A stretch of 64,000 bases of DNA from Adiantum capillus-veneris (GCA_014529385.2 CM043945.1:154100741-154164740); one strand, 5' to 3'; shown: positions 47,276-58,775, counted from the stretch's first letter. Notes: generated by a model not told the origin, from the letters alone. Numbers and translations are program-made.

Positions 47276-49687
47276 ATGCACTTACGCTCTGGGCGGGTGC
47301 TAGAACACGAGCATATTGAGGGTGCCTCTGTTCATACGGACACCCATTACCCATCCACGATAAGCTCTAGACCCTCAGCGGGGACACAAGGTAGCACCAC
47401 CCAAGACCCTAAAATAGCCGCTAGTGATTCCTCCTCCGACTCAGAAATCATGGAAGCATACCCTACCCAAAACACTGAGAGAGAAGGCCATGCACCTCCC
47501 GAAGCTCCACAGCCTAGTACTAGTATGTTTAGCCGTTTCATGGAAACATTAGGTAGAGCTACTCGCTCGGAACCTGATGCAAATGAAGCACATGAAGGGG
47601 GTGGGGAAGTGGAATCTCCTTTCACATCGCACGTGGACCCCACACCCCCAAAGAGTGTCCATGTGGATATCCTACCAACTTCTTACCAAGAAGGCCCTGT
47701 TGAGCTGCCTCCTTCAGAAGTTCCCTCTAGAGTACCGTTGGTGACAAGTAAAACCACGGGGAGCAGCATTGCTTCTACCTCACAAGAAACCGTTAACACG
47801 TCGACTCTAGAAGGATGGTTCATTAATGATCATTGGACATACGACCTCCACACTGAGGTGTTGACGGATCTACACTCTGGCCACGCCTACCATGTAGGAT
47901 GGATAGAGATTGTACAATCCACCTCTAGTGCCACGAGCATCGAAGATCAACAGAAAATGATCTGTAATGTTATCCATGGCATTATTCAATTAGAAAGGCA
48001 AAACCGAGGGGTAAATATACTCTCAACTGGCCCCATGAGATTTCTGGATACGAGCAAGGCTCAACAGCCTACTCTATCACAAATGGAGACTCCTCTAATG
48101 AGCCCCGTGGACCCATCTTACGTCATTTCACCTGGGGTCTCTATGCAATCTGAGCCTCCGAGCGAAAACTTTAGCTTCCCTAACTTGGCTCAACCCTCTA
48201 TTAAGGAAAACACAGTGCTCACTCCAGGGATAAGCCTGACAGAGAATGTACCGATGACATCTACGGTTAGCGCAGTGCCACTACCTAGTGTTGTAGTACC
48301 TAATATGGGGCCTCGACCGTATGTGCCTCTAGCCCCTTATGCACACATGGCCCCCACACCTCCAATTGTACCACTTGCTTATGCTCCTCGAGTGCCTCTC
48401 CCTAGCTCTTATCCGAGTGGACCTATGCCCGGTTATGTTCCATATCCTGCATCATCCACACATATGCCAAGACCGGCACCCGTCCCTCTCCCACATATGA
48501 TTCCAAGAGTACCTCCACCGGCCCTGCCTCCTCACATAGGTGACTTGGCAGCGTTTGCTCAAACCATAGGTCGATCTATCACGGAAAATATGTGTCACGC
48601 ATCTGATAGAGAGCCTAGAAGTAAGGCAGTACAAATTGCCAAACTCACGCAAAAATTCAATGGGGACGAAGATGCTAGAAAACACATTGAAGTGTTTGAA
48701 CAAGTATGTGATTCCTTAGGGGAACGCAACGAACTACATAAGTGCAATGCCTTAAGCTTGACATTAAGTGGGAAGGCTGGAGATTGGTATAGGACCCTAA
48801 GGGTGGACGAGAAAACAATCTACCCTACCCTTCGAAGGTTGTTTCTAAAGGAGTACATACGAGAAGGTGTGCTTTGGGGTGTAGCATCTCAGCTACAGAA
48901 GGCCGAACGTAAGGAAGGAGAGTCAGTAAGGGACTTCATTAGTCGTCTAAAGCACTTAAACTCTCGTTGCCCTGTAAATGAGCGCTTCAACAATAACCAA
49001 CTGCTTGATCGATTCATTCGAGGGTTGAGGAATGAAGGAATCTATAATGGACTAGTGATTAGAGGTATCACAACCTGGGAAGATGTCACTGCCAATGCAA
49101 TCCAATTAGAGGACAACTTGATGATAGCAGGCATGAGGGTGTCTACCGACACGAGATCCACTAGCTCACAAGCCATTGAGTATGAACCCATGACTGCAAA
49201 GCCCATTGCCAATGAGCCAAAGGTATTTGAGACATTCTTGACAGACCTCACCAAGGCAATCCAAGAGTCTCTTAAGGATAATCGACCCCCTCAAAATAGT
49301 CACATGTATCCAAGAAGGGAGCAACAATGGTGTTCCATTTGCTTAGGTCCACATAGCACTAGTGAGTGCCCTACGTTTAGAGTAAAATTTAATGGAACTT
49401 GCAACGCATGTGGTAGGTATGGTCACCAAGCTAAGGATTGTTTAATGATCAAACGTATGATGGCAAATAGACCACCTGTAGCCTGGACGGATGCGCCTCG
49501 AGCTCCTGTATTGATGCCTACTCCACCTGTTGAGCAACTACCGCAACACATGGTCCCTAGATCTCAAAATGTTGTACAAGCTACACCGCTACCACCTCCT
49601 GTGCTAGGACCGCAGCCCGCATCCAAGAGTCGCCCCTATGAACCAAGTGGGTTGCGAGCCATCAAATGCTTATCCAGATGGCTGTGA
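47276..49687 (+). CDS. Gag polyprotein (ORF1), 803 aa
   Basis: Starts MHLRSGRVL, a form common for gypsy gag N-termini. Residues 1-400 are low-complexity and Pro/Ser/Thr-rich, with a proline-dense stretch at about 345-425. The gag core follows at about 455-620: AKLTQKFNGDEDARKHIEVF, LSLTLSGKAGDWYRTLR, SVRDFISRLKHLNSRCPVNE and LLDRFIRGLRNEGIYNGLV. Two zinc-binding segments follow, CSICLGPHSTSEC and CNACGRYGHQAKDC (about 685-725). The frame is fully open. It would form the particle that packages element RNA. It overlaps ORF2 by up to 80 bases. Confidence 0.9.
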   Translation: MHLRSGRVLEHEHIEGASVHTDTHYPSTISSRPSAGTQGSTTQDPKIAASDSSSDSEIMEAYPTQNTEREGHAPPEAPQPSTSMFSRFMETLGRATRSEPDANEAHEGGGEVESPFTSHVDPTPPKSVHVDILPTSYQEGPVELPPSEVPSRVPLVTSKTTGSSIASTSQETVNTSTLEGWFINDHWTYDLHTEVLTDLHSGHAYHVGWIEIVQSTSSATSIEDQQKMICNVIHGIIQLERQNRGVNILSTGPMRFLDTSKAQQPTLSQMETPLMSPVDPSYVISPGVSMQSEPPSENFSFPNLAQPSIKENTVLTPGISLTENVPMTSTVSAVPLPSVVVPNMGPRPYVPLAPYAHMAPTPPIVPLAYAPRVPLPSSYPSGPMPGYVPYPASSTHMPRPAPVPLPHMIPRVPPPALPPHIGDLAAFAQTIGRSITENMCHASDREPRSKAVQIAKLTQKFNGDEDARKHIEVFEQVCDSLGERNELHKCNALSLTLSGKAGDWYRTLRVDEKTIYPTLRRLFLKEYIREGVLWGVASQLQKAERKEGESVRDFISRLKHLNSRCPVNERFNNNQLLDRFIRGLRNEGIYNGLVIRGITTWEDVTANAIQLEDNLMIAGMRVSTDTRSTSSQAIEYEPMTAKPIANEPKVFETFLTDLTKAIQESLKDNRPPQNSHMYPRREQQWCSICLGPHSTSECPTFRVKFNGTCNACGRYGHQAKDCLMIKRMMANRPPVAWTDAPRAPVLMPTPPVEQLPQHMVPRSQNVVQATPLPPPVLGPQPASKSRPYEPSGLRAIKCLSRWL

Positions 49688-52454
49688 GGAGGAAATAGAC
49701 ACTAGTATTGCCTACGGACTTGATACATTGGAAGAGTGTCCTATATACTACATGGAAGATTGTTGGGGACAAGTCAAGCCGGTTTATCAAGCTGCTGCTC
49801 TCGCATCCAGAGGTCAAAATATCAACACCCAGGCTAGGAGGCCACCTCTTCAATGCTACGAGTGTGGTGGACCACATCGAGCAGCGGAGTGCCCTATTAG
49901 GCTGCAAAAGAATGCTGCACAGATGCAAATGAATCAAGGGAGCACGTCTGCAATGCCAATACTCACATGTAATCGTTGTGGCATAGATCACTTGATTGCC
50001 CAATGCCCCTATAACCCAAATGCGCCTAAAATCACACCCCTAAATTTGGTCAAAATTGCTAGTGTGACATCGCCAATACCACCCGTCGCACCCGCTTATG
50101 CGATTACACGGTCCATGCTTCAAGGGCCAGGACATATCCTCGAAGAGAGAGATACCGCGTCAGTTATCCAAGCAAAGAAAAAGAAGACACGAAGGAAGAA
50201 GTCGCAGAATACGGAAAATTCAAAGCCAAGTTCCAAAACAAACATAGGAACAGGAGATGACCCCGTGTATATGAATGACCTCGAGGATGATTCAGATTCA
50301 GTCGAGACAATGGAGACTAGAACCAATACCACAAAGGGAAAGACCGACAAAGAAAACCGTAACATGGAACCAAATGAAAACCGAATAAGAGAAAACCATA
50401 AAGAGCCTCTGAAAACACCACAAGTGTTTCCAAATCCAATCCAAGACCCCCAAGATAAACCGCAGGGGCAAAAAGGGAAGAATCGTAAAAAGAAGATTGG
50501 GACGTACCCAAACCCAGTAGACGAGATTGAGCAGGTGAAACATCTAAGAGGTTTAGTGGAGGAGACTCAAAGGAAACTAGAACCAGAACCCATGCAGGTC
50601 AAAATTCATGACACAGTGTTTCCCACGCAAGTTCATCCACCCCACATGAACCATAGACCGTTAGCCATATCTAGTATCATCCAAGAAGGGAGTGAGGACG
50701 GGACATCAGAAAGTGAGCATACACCCTTCTTGTTGGAAAGGATGTTTAACGAAGGAATACCTGATCCCATTGAGGAATATGAGATTCCATCCTCACCAGT
50801 TCCTAGTCAAGGACCTACACCCTGCAAAACACCAATGAATGTTGCCAAACTAGTGGACTTCATGTCTTCTGAGGTCCGAACCACGATCATAGCAAAGCTG
50901 TATGGAGATCCTGAGTTATTCCTTGCACTTCGAGCATTCCTTAACGGAGAGCTACGAACGGGATTACCGCAGTTTGCGCAACCAAATAGGCCTGACTCGA
51001 TTATGATTGATGAGGAAAATCATGTGCAATCACTTGACTTAGATGGACACGAGTCTGTGATTGAGGTACCCATTAACGAATTAGGGCAGTATTTTGAAGG
51101 CGACGAGTCTAATGCGACCCTACCCATCACTACCAAGGGATTAACTATAAAGGGAATTCTTGATGGTGGTGCGGGAGTTAGCATCGTTACAAAAGATTGT
51201 TGGGAATCCATGGGAAAACCCCGCCTCAGTGTTACTAACATTGTGGTAAAGATGGCAAATGGTACCATAGCCAAACCTATGGGGATGCTCAAGGATCTTA
51301 AGATCAAAGTTCTAGGACACAAGGTACGACATACGTTCATTGTAATGGATTTCTCTAAACACCTTATGTCATATGAAATGATTTTAGGACGACCATTCAT
51401 GAGGGAAGCACAAATGGTTCATGATTGGTCTAAAAATCATGTCTATTTGCAATTCCAAGACTCTGTCCTTAGAGTGGATTTGGTGACTGGTAAGGTACAC
51501 CCCTTAGGGAGTAAAACCATTATTGATCATCGCTCTGACACCACAGTTCACTCGGCCCCACTACAATATTGTTACACTTGTAAGAAGGATACAGACATTG
51601 GCCAAGATTCTCCTTATATGGATATCCTACCTGGGATGACTGAGTCGGACAATGTGGATTGGGTCCACCTAGCATCAACCATAGACACTTGGGGAAATAG
51701 AGGGACGACCTGGGTAACACCTGAGGGGGATGAAATGCCTATACCCTTAAATATGCTACAAGCAATGCATATCGCTTCCAACAAGACTCATCCTAATGTA
51801 ACGAAGAAAACATACAAGTGGGTCCCTAAAGCTTCTTTAGTGACCATAGCTAGTGCTAAAAAACAGAAGCCTTGTAAGAAACGTACCACTCGCTCCAAGA
51901 AAAGTAAGAAAATGTTGCGATGGATCCCTAAACGACTATTGGAAGCCCAAGGCTACTATCAAGGAAATGATCAAATCTGGGTGCCAAAACGTAGATTGTG
52001 CTCTTACCTATCACCTGACCCAAGTGAGCCCAATCCCGTAGCTCCAAAACGAATCAATGATCGTGGAAAGAAAAAAATCACAGAATGCTACACACCTGCT
52101 CCCGAGCTAGTTTGGGTACCAAAGAAAGAACGATTTGTTCCACCTAGCTCAGGAAGGGGGGAGTCCCATGAAGATTCTAGCTCCTCATGTAATACATCCA
52201 TAGAGGTAAAAGCTTCTACACAGCCTCCATCTATAGTAGTGGACCTCCATGAAGCTACAAAAGAATCCACACCTCCCAGTGTTCAAGAATCACCTGATGA
52301 ACCACTTCAAGTTCAATCCTGGGAGAGTACCTTACCACCCTTGCAGCTTGACGAGGCACCTAGGGTAATAGAAAACTACTGGCAAAAATCCTCACCTATT
52401 ACCAACTGGAACAATTGGTTTCAAAGGGTGACAAGCTCATTTCAAACGGTATGA
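49638..52454 (+). CDS. ORF2: zinc knuckles plus retropepsin-like domain, 938 aa
   Basis: The frame is open from 49608 (first ATG 49638) and is +1 relative to ORF1. CX2C-type knuckles CYECGGPHRAAEC and CNRCGIDHLIAQC lie at residues 73-120. A Lys/Glu-rich region spans about 180-360. A protease-like domain at about 495-640 reads ILDGGAGVSIVTKDCWESMG, VKMANGTIAKPMGMLKDLKI and EMILGRPFMREAQMVHDW. The active-site triplet is DGG where DSG or DTG is usual, so activity is uncertain. Four W(V/I)PK motifs follow (YKWVPK, LRWIPK, QIWVPK, LVWVPK; residues about 720-840). No RT, RNase H or integrase block is present. Confidence 0.88.
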   Translation: MNQVGCEPSNAYPDGCEEEIDTSIAYGLDTLEECPIYYMEDCWGQVKPVYQAAALASRGQNINTQARRPPLQCYECGGPHRAAECPIRLQKNAAQMQMNQGSTSAMPILTCNRCGIDHLIAQCPYNPNAPKITPLNLVKIASVTSPIPPVAPAYAITRSMLQGPGHILEERDTASVIQAKKKKTRRKKSQNTENSKPSSKTNIGTGDDPVYMNDLEDDSDSVETMETRTNTTKGKTDKENRNMEPNENRIRENHKEPLKTPQVFPNPIQDPQDKPQGQKGKNRKKKIGTYPNPVDEIEQVKHLRGLVEETQRKLEPEPMQVKIHDTVFPTQVHPPHMNHRPLAISSIIQEGSEDGTSESEHTPFLLERMFNEGIPDPIEEYEIPSSPVPSQGPTPCKTPMNVAKLVDFMSSEVRTTIIAKLYGDPELFLALRAFLNGELRTGLPQFAQPNRPDSIMIDEENHVQSLDLDGHESVIEVPINELGQYFEGDESNATLPITTKGLTIKGILDGGAGVSIVTKDCWESMGKPRLSVTNIVVKMANGTIAKPMGMLKDLKIKVLGHKVRHTFIVMDFSKHLMSYEMILGRPFMREAQMVHDWSKNHVYLQFQDSVLRVDLVTGKVHPLGSKTIIDHRSDTTVHSAPLQYCYTCKKDTDIGQDSPYMDILPGMTESDNVDWVHLASTIDTWGNRGTTWVTPEGDEMPIPLNMLQAMHIASNKTHPNVTKKTYKWVPKASLVTIASAKKQKPCKKRTTRSKKSKKMLRWIPKRLLEAQGYYQGNDQIWVPKRRLCSYLSPDPSEPNPVAPKRINDRGKKKITECYTPAPELVWVPKKERFVPPSSGRGESHEDSSSSCNTSIEVKASTQPPSIVVDLHEATKESTPPSVQESPDEPLQVQSWESTLPPLQLDEAPRVIENYWQKSSPITNWNNWFQRVTSSFQTV

Positions 52455-54083
52455 TCTACCCAAGGAAGGGGGGAGTGTTTGCTGACAGTCATCATTCATT
52501 TGTTTCCCTCTCAACCTTTTTCCCTGACCTCTCAATTCCAATCTTAGGGAATGTACATATAAAGCTTTATACTCACAAAAAAAAAAAAAAAAGAGCAAGA
52601 GCAATTAGCAAACGAGTATGCACATTAAAGTCAAAACATTGACTCAGACCTACACATGTCACATCTGGTACAGTGAAACAGAAACCTATGCCATAAAACA
52701 CCTTTGATCCTCATCACTTGAGTGATGGAGGGTAGGTAAGATTAGTACGATAGGAGTGTTTCTGTTTTAGAGTTGAGTGATTAGCAAAGTTCTCTTTTCC
52801 CACTAATGTGCCTCCTAGAGGTATTGTTTGTGTTTCATAGTGTGTACAGGAACCTGTTGCTATTGATAGGATTTGGACCTTCATGGAATCTTTCTCTCGT
52901 TCACACTTCAAATCAAGCGCGACCATCAACACAAACAGGTGTTTCTTGTCCATTAGCATTGCCCTTATCTTTTTTGCATCCATGTTTGTCTGCTTTGATT
53001 GTGATTGGTAGCATAATATTCAGCGCATTGGCTTAGTATCAAACATTTAATTCAATGTAATGTTTTGTCATAATCACTTGTCTAGGTTTAAAAATCAAGC
53101 AGTCCGACTAAGCTAGTTTGACCAAGCTAGGTATTAGAAATCTTCTCTTAATACCATGGGGAATGCCTTCCTAATAAGCAATGGTTACTTAGGTTCTTAA
53201 TCCGATTTAGGCAGCATTGTATGAAATGTACTAGGGCTTTCTAGTGGGCTTAACCCTATCGACCTTTAGCTTAAGTATTATAAAGGGAGTTTACTAATGT
53301 GATGAGCCTGGGGAGGGTAACAGTGTTATATGACCCCCCAAAGTTACAAAATTAAAATGCTGAAAATGAACAAACAAAAAATCAAAGTGCCACAATGTAA
53401 AATTTTAAGCTGGAAGAGAAATCTCAGCTTGATTTGGTACTTCACTCACATGTATAGCCTATAGTACTAGAGCCCTAGAGGTTCCCAGCGTGGGTGCTTT
53501 TCCTTGAAAAGCAAAAAACCCAAGGCATACAAAATAAGCACACACATCATAATTGAATCAATGTGAAAAGACTTTGAGGGGTCAAAGAAAAAGTAATCAG
53601 TCAGGCGATGATTTCATGAGAAATTCCTTTTATGGTAGCTTAACTACAAGGTTTTCTAGATATAGCCTCTAGTCAGCCCTTGAACATGAATACTTGGCTC
53701 TCGCGATTAAACAACTTAATTGACCACAGAAAATTAAGAAGCTTACCCATGGTATTAATACTTGATCTCTAGTGCCTTTCGACCGTCAAATTAGTGACCC
53801 CAGACTTGTTTAATTTTCTACCTTTACATCTGTTTATGCATTTGATTACATTGCAATTTAATGTTCATTGCTACCAAATTGTTTGAAATTCTTTGACCAA
53901 TCAATGTGTCTACCTAAAACTGCATATGCTTTTTAAGAGAATGCAATTACTGTGCCAATGTTGTTTGATTTTGCAGTGACTGAAGAAGGCTAAGGACATT
54001 CATCTCAAATGCTCTTCCACCTCGACGACCCAGCTTCAACTCAATAGCTTCCGAGGACGGAATCTACATCAGGAAGGGGGGCA
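52455..54083 (+). other. Long non-coding 3' region of gag-protease element
   Basis: A purine tract AAGGAAGGGGGGAGTG lies at 52461-52476, seven bases after ORF2, and a second, AGGAAGGGGGG, at 54071-54081 next to the LTR. The 1.6 kb between has an A15-type run (about 52578) and no coding frame I support. TTAATACCATGGG (53148) recurs inverted at 53746-53759. Confidence 0.75.
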
Positions 54084-54402
54084 TGTTAACCCTCACGGCA
54101 CACGGACACCCTATGATCTGTTAACCCTCACGGCACACGGACACCCTATGATCTATAAACGTTGTATTATTTAGAGTCAGGTACCGGGCTTGTCGGTCCA
54201 ATAGGGAAAGGTAGAGTGATCGCCGATGAGAGGCGCACTTTAACTTGAACATGCTAGGGTTAGTTGGCTAAGCATGGGCGCCCAAGTGTGAATGGGGTGA
54301 GCTCCTATAAAGGCCAACTAAACCTAATTTTTACTCATTCTCTCATTTGTGCAATTGAAGAGTTCTCTTGCTCCATCTCCATCTTCTTCTTCTTCACCTC
54401 CT

Positions 54403-54440
<38 letters not shown>

Positions 54441-54685
54441 TGTGTGTGCGATCGAGCATTACGAAGGCACGACGGCGGCGAAGCAGTTGAGCGCGGCATG
54501 ACTGCAACTTCTTCTTCATCGCGGCGAGGAATCCACCACGAAGGCGAGCGTAGAGCGGTGAGTGACACACCCTTTGTTCTCTTGAGCTTGCTAGTTTAGG
54601 CTTGTTGTGTGCTTGGAGCCGTTTGTGGCTCGCACACGGTGTATTGGCAAGTCCCTTGCTTCGACAGTGCGGCAAGGAGCGCACA
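54084..54685 (+). repeat. 3' LTR of gag-protease element
   Basis: 602 bp with two 35-bp units (54084, 54119). Ends GCGCACA at 54685, followed by CGTGT. Confidence 0.95.
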
Positions 54686-54690
54686 CGTGT

Positions 54691-55330
54691 CATCTCTGTC
54701 CTCGATTGACATTATGTTGATCTAGGTAGTGTTGCATGCACTTTATAGGTGGTGTGATTCTCTAAAGCCACACACAATAACAAGCTTGATCTAATAGCTA
54801 AGAAGTTTAATCAACAACAAGCAAGGCTAGTTTATAGATATGTATTTCCCAGTAGATTACTTGATATGCAGTTTTGTATACATAATATATGCATAAACTA
54901 TATGCTACTAAGCTTGATAACTAGATGTATGCCAAATATGCTGGTCAATTAACAAGAGATGCTAGTTTGTAGGTTGGGTGTATGAAAGTTTGTTTATCAA
55001 AAATGTTAACCAAAAATGTCAGTAAGTGTTATTAGGCATTCTAGTGTGCATATGGAGTGTGCTATTCAGTAAACCAAAGCTAGACATGACAATTACCATG
55101 ACAAAGTTGCTAGTTATAAAGGTAGCAATCATAATGTCTTTGTGTGGTCAGAATGTAGCTATTTCAAAAAATGCAACAAATGGTGTCTTTCCTACATATG
55201 ATCTCTATACACATCTTGAAAAGCATGTGATCTATTTGGAACCCTTCAAAACGGCTATTGCTTTTGTAGTTATGTAAATGTGGTGCTCATGAATCTCCAT
55301 TAATACATTGTGCCGTGTATGATCCATTAA
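54691..55330. other. No gene recognised
   Basis: AT-rich DNA right of the gag-protease element. No motif seen. Confidence 0.5.
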
Positions 55331-55334
55331 TTAA

Positions 55335-55804
55335 CACTAGTTCTGTAATTGGACACTTAAGTGTCCTGAGACACTAAAGTGTCTTGTTTTCTTTCCAACT
55401 TTTGGCAATTTATTTGTCAAGCTAGAAAGAAGTTTTTTATACCTTGCTTCTACCATAGGTTTGTAATGAGGGAAAGAAAACACTCGATTTTTCTCCATGT
55501 CAAAATAAAATCCGTATGGATAGAATTTTGGTAAGTTCTAAGTCATAAATTTTAGTAAAATTTCAAGCTGTTTTGCCAAAAAAATGATAAAATTCTTATA
55601 TCTTTTTATAGAAATGGACTTTTTTATGTTTATAAAAGCCAAGTGTTAGCATTTAGTGTTACAAAACAATGGAATGCGTTTCAAAGACAACTTTTCAAGT
55701 CACACGCAAGTTATAGACATAATTTCATACATGAGCACGTGTTGAATAAGAGCATAATTTTTGTCTTCCAAAGGTCCCCTTGTGGAATTGGGGCTATTCT
55801 AGTG
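55335..55804. mobile_element. Short, degraded relative of the TTAA-flanked transposons
   Basis: TTAA (55331-55334) precedes CACTAGTTCTGTAATTGGAC, and the right end reads TTCTAGTGTAAT near 55799. A perfect palindrome GGACACTTAAGTGTCC lies at 55351-55366, followed by GACACTAAAGTGTC, like the subterminal palindromes of the longer copies. The right TTAA is not intact. Confidence 0.5.
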
Positions 55805-55809
55805 TAATT

Positions 55810-56760
55810 TGACAACTACAAATGATTTTATATGTTGAAACCAAGAAACTACATATTTTTTGGGATCCCTACCTCAAATAAATCTCGTTGCTTAAACTCT
55901 ATCTTGATTTTTTTATCGTGCAAAAACTCTTGAGAATCTTGAGTTCTCCATATTAACATTATAACCAAGGTTTTGCGCACCCCAATTGTGTATATATCAT
56001 GTACGTTCATACATTTAGTTGATTTACATAGAAAGTTTGATATTATTTGAGATTTTGAACGCTTATGTCTCAAGAATGAAAATATCAAAGTTCTCTCTTA
56101 TGTAGTTTTGAATATTTAAAATAATTCAATAATTGTTGCATACCAGAGCCCTTTTATTTGCCACCTGAGTCCTCAATGGAACGGGTAAGCAATGTATCAC
56201 TTTCTAGAATTCACAAATACATCAAAAACATATTTTTTTTTGTATACAACGATATGCTTGAAATGGCTATATCAAACACTTAGAAATTTCTATTATTTTA
56301 TATACTCCCAAGTCAAATTTTTTGCACATGGAACTTTCAATTATCTATAGCAAAATTGTGAAAAAGACACCTAAAATTTTCTACACGGTCACTTCATTTT
56401 TTCTGAGCTCATAAAGTTGATTTCTTCCAACCATCAATCCCAGTCTTACGAGGGTCAACTTGCTGAGTATAGTTCTTGATCATGGTAGATTCTAAAATGC
56501 AAGGTTATATTTTTAAAAGACCCTCTACATAACATATTTAAGCATATCAAGAGGGTTTTCTTAAATAAACCGTCTCATGCAAATAGCATTTAATTTAAAT
56601 TTTAAATTAAGTGCTGCTCTCCAGTTGGTTTTTTGTACGTGAAACCTTCTTCCGTCATCTTCCCCCGGAATTTTTGCATGGCACGAGCCATTCTCACTTC
56701 CTTAATAAGCATATCATACAATCAATCAAAGTGAAATTAGAGACATTGGCATAATATCAG
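55810..56760. other. No gene recognised
   Basis: AT-rich DNA. The longest minus-strand frame (55849-56088) has no motif. Confidence 0.5.
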
Positions 56761-56769
56761 ACTAGAATT

Positions 56770-56772
<3 letters not shown>

Positions 56773-56836
<64 letters not shown>

Positions 56837-56881
56837 TGAGAGGTAAACCTTGCTTTCTTTGGAAGCAACTTGAACCGAGCT

Positions 56882-56939
<58 letters not shown>

Positions 56940-56972
56940 TTGAGGGCAAACCTTGGTGTCTTTGGACGTAGC
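56773..56972 (+). repeat. Duplicated GA array with shared unique tail
   Basis: GA tracts at 56773-56833 and 56886-56937 are each followed by GCGCT-GAG--G-AAACCTT and TTTGGA-G-A-CTT, so the unit of about 105-115 bp is a tandem duplication with a diverged tail. Confidence 0.85.
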
Positions 56973-57238
56973 TTCCCGTGCAGGCGTTGATTAGGAAAGA
57001 GGGGAAGGGGAGGGGTTTTACGAAAATGGTTAGGGCCTGATAGTCTCTCTCCCCTTAATGCGCACATGTAGCTAAACATATCTCTAAACGAACGTGTGCT
57101 TGCGCACATGGAGCAACCCCAACAACAATATGACGTCGGCGTCTCACGTTGAATTCCTGCAGCCATTCTATTAAAAACTACTTTTGCTTTGTTGCTTTGA
57201 CAAAATCTCTCTCTGGCCTTGCACATGCAGTACCCGAA

Positions 57239-57730
<492 letters not shown>

Positions 57731-57735
57731 GGTGG

Positions 57736-58621
57736 TGTTGGGATCCTCGTGAGAGGGAGCTTTTTCGCGTGCGCCGGCGGTCCCTCCTTGCCCCTAGCGC
57801 CCCCACATGGGCTGTCGACACCTCATGCGGCCCGGCGGTCCACGTTCCCATTTCTAACCTAACTCCCGCTAACCTAACTTCCCTCCGTGGACGGCACTTG
57901 AGGGGGACCGAGGCCCCGTTTGGTGAATTGCCCCTCTCCGCGGCCACGCTCCCCGCGGGCCAAAAATGACGACTCGTGGACCCGTCGCTCCCGTAGACAA
58001 AACACGACTCCGGGAGCCCCCGAAAGACTTTATGCAAGTGAGAGCCCCGCTTGGGCCGTGGCCGGGTCCCCGGGGGTCCCGTGGTCCAAAACGGCCCGGG
58101 ACGCACCCGCGGGGCCGTTTCGGCATTTTGATCAGTTTTTGGAACCGCGGCTCCTTGACGGGACCGACGGTGAGTACTTGAGAGGGATTTCTACCTCAAG
58201 GCCATGGGGCTTGGATGGTATGCCTGAGCGCCCCGAATTAAAGGACTTATATGGGAGTAGTACTCCACTCTTGGTGAACCGTGCGCATCCTGCCGGGTAG
58301 CTAAGAGGGGGCCGGTTGTTCAACCGGAGCCGGGGTGGCAGTCCTCACGTCCATAAAACCATCTACCCTTTCTAGGTTGGAGTTAGGTCAACCCAGTCTT
58401 CAGAGGCGCCGGAGGGGCCTCCGTCCCTTTTGTAATGAACTTTTTGAATCAATACAAAGCGCCCGTCACGGGCTTGTTTCTACAATCTTGTCTCGCGCGT
58501 CCCTTTGAAATACTTGCTCAACTTGTTGTGAAGACGGCTAACTTGTGTTCAGGTGAAGGATCGGCGAACGCGCGCGGCCCCTAAGTCCCATTTACGGGCC
58601 GCTCTCCAGGGTCCCGTAACA
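57736..58621 (+). mobile_element. GC-rich solo LTR
   Basis: The 886-bp unit starts TGTTGGGATCC and ends CCCGTAACA, with a perfect 5-bp target duplication GGTGG at 57731-57735 and 58622-58626. An AATCAATACAAAGC poly(A)-signal-like block lies near 58448-58461. No internal region or second LTR is attached. GC content is far above that of the surroundings. The open frames in it are by-products of its GC content. Confidence 0.9.
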
Positions 58622-58775
58622 GGTGGTGGGATTGTTATTTATAGAGTCGAACTCGAAACACATATACTTTTTTTTCTTTTGCTTCTATGTAACATCTATA
58701 GAATATAGCACAACGTATGCAAATTGACATTTAACATCGCCGGATGTGAGAAGGATGGATACAGCCTTGTGCATG

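Larger units (their letters stand above)
45724..54685 (+). mobile_element. Complete gag-protease LTR retrotransposon lacking RT, RNase H and integrase
   Basis: LTRs lie at 45724-46360 and 54084-54685, both TGTTAACCC...GCGCACA, with a perfect 5-bp target duplication CGTGT at 45719-45723 and 54686-54690. A tRNA-Asp-type primer site lies at 46365-46382 and a purine tract AGGAAGGGGGG at 54071-54081. By eye the LTRs differ at about seven positions plus repeat-number changes, so insertion is recent. The 7.7-kb interior holds two long open frames only. The layout fits terminal-repeat retrotransposons with GAG (TR-GAG), which move using the enzymes of a relative. Confidence 0.95.

Noticed and set aside
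47347-47643. Minus-strand open frame within ORF1
   Set aside because: A shadow of the gag frame; so are 48452-48703, 49662-50003 and 51020-51400.
55026-55277. An 83-codon open frame
   Set aside because: No motif, AT-rich, no supporting context.
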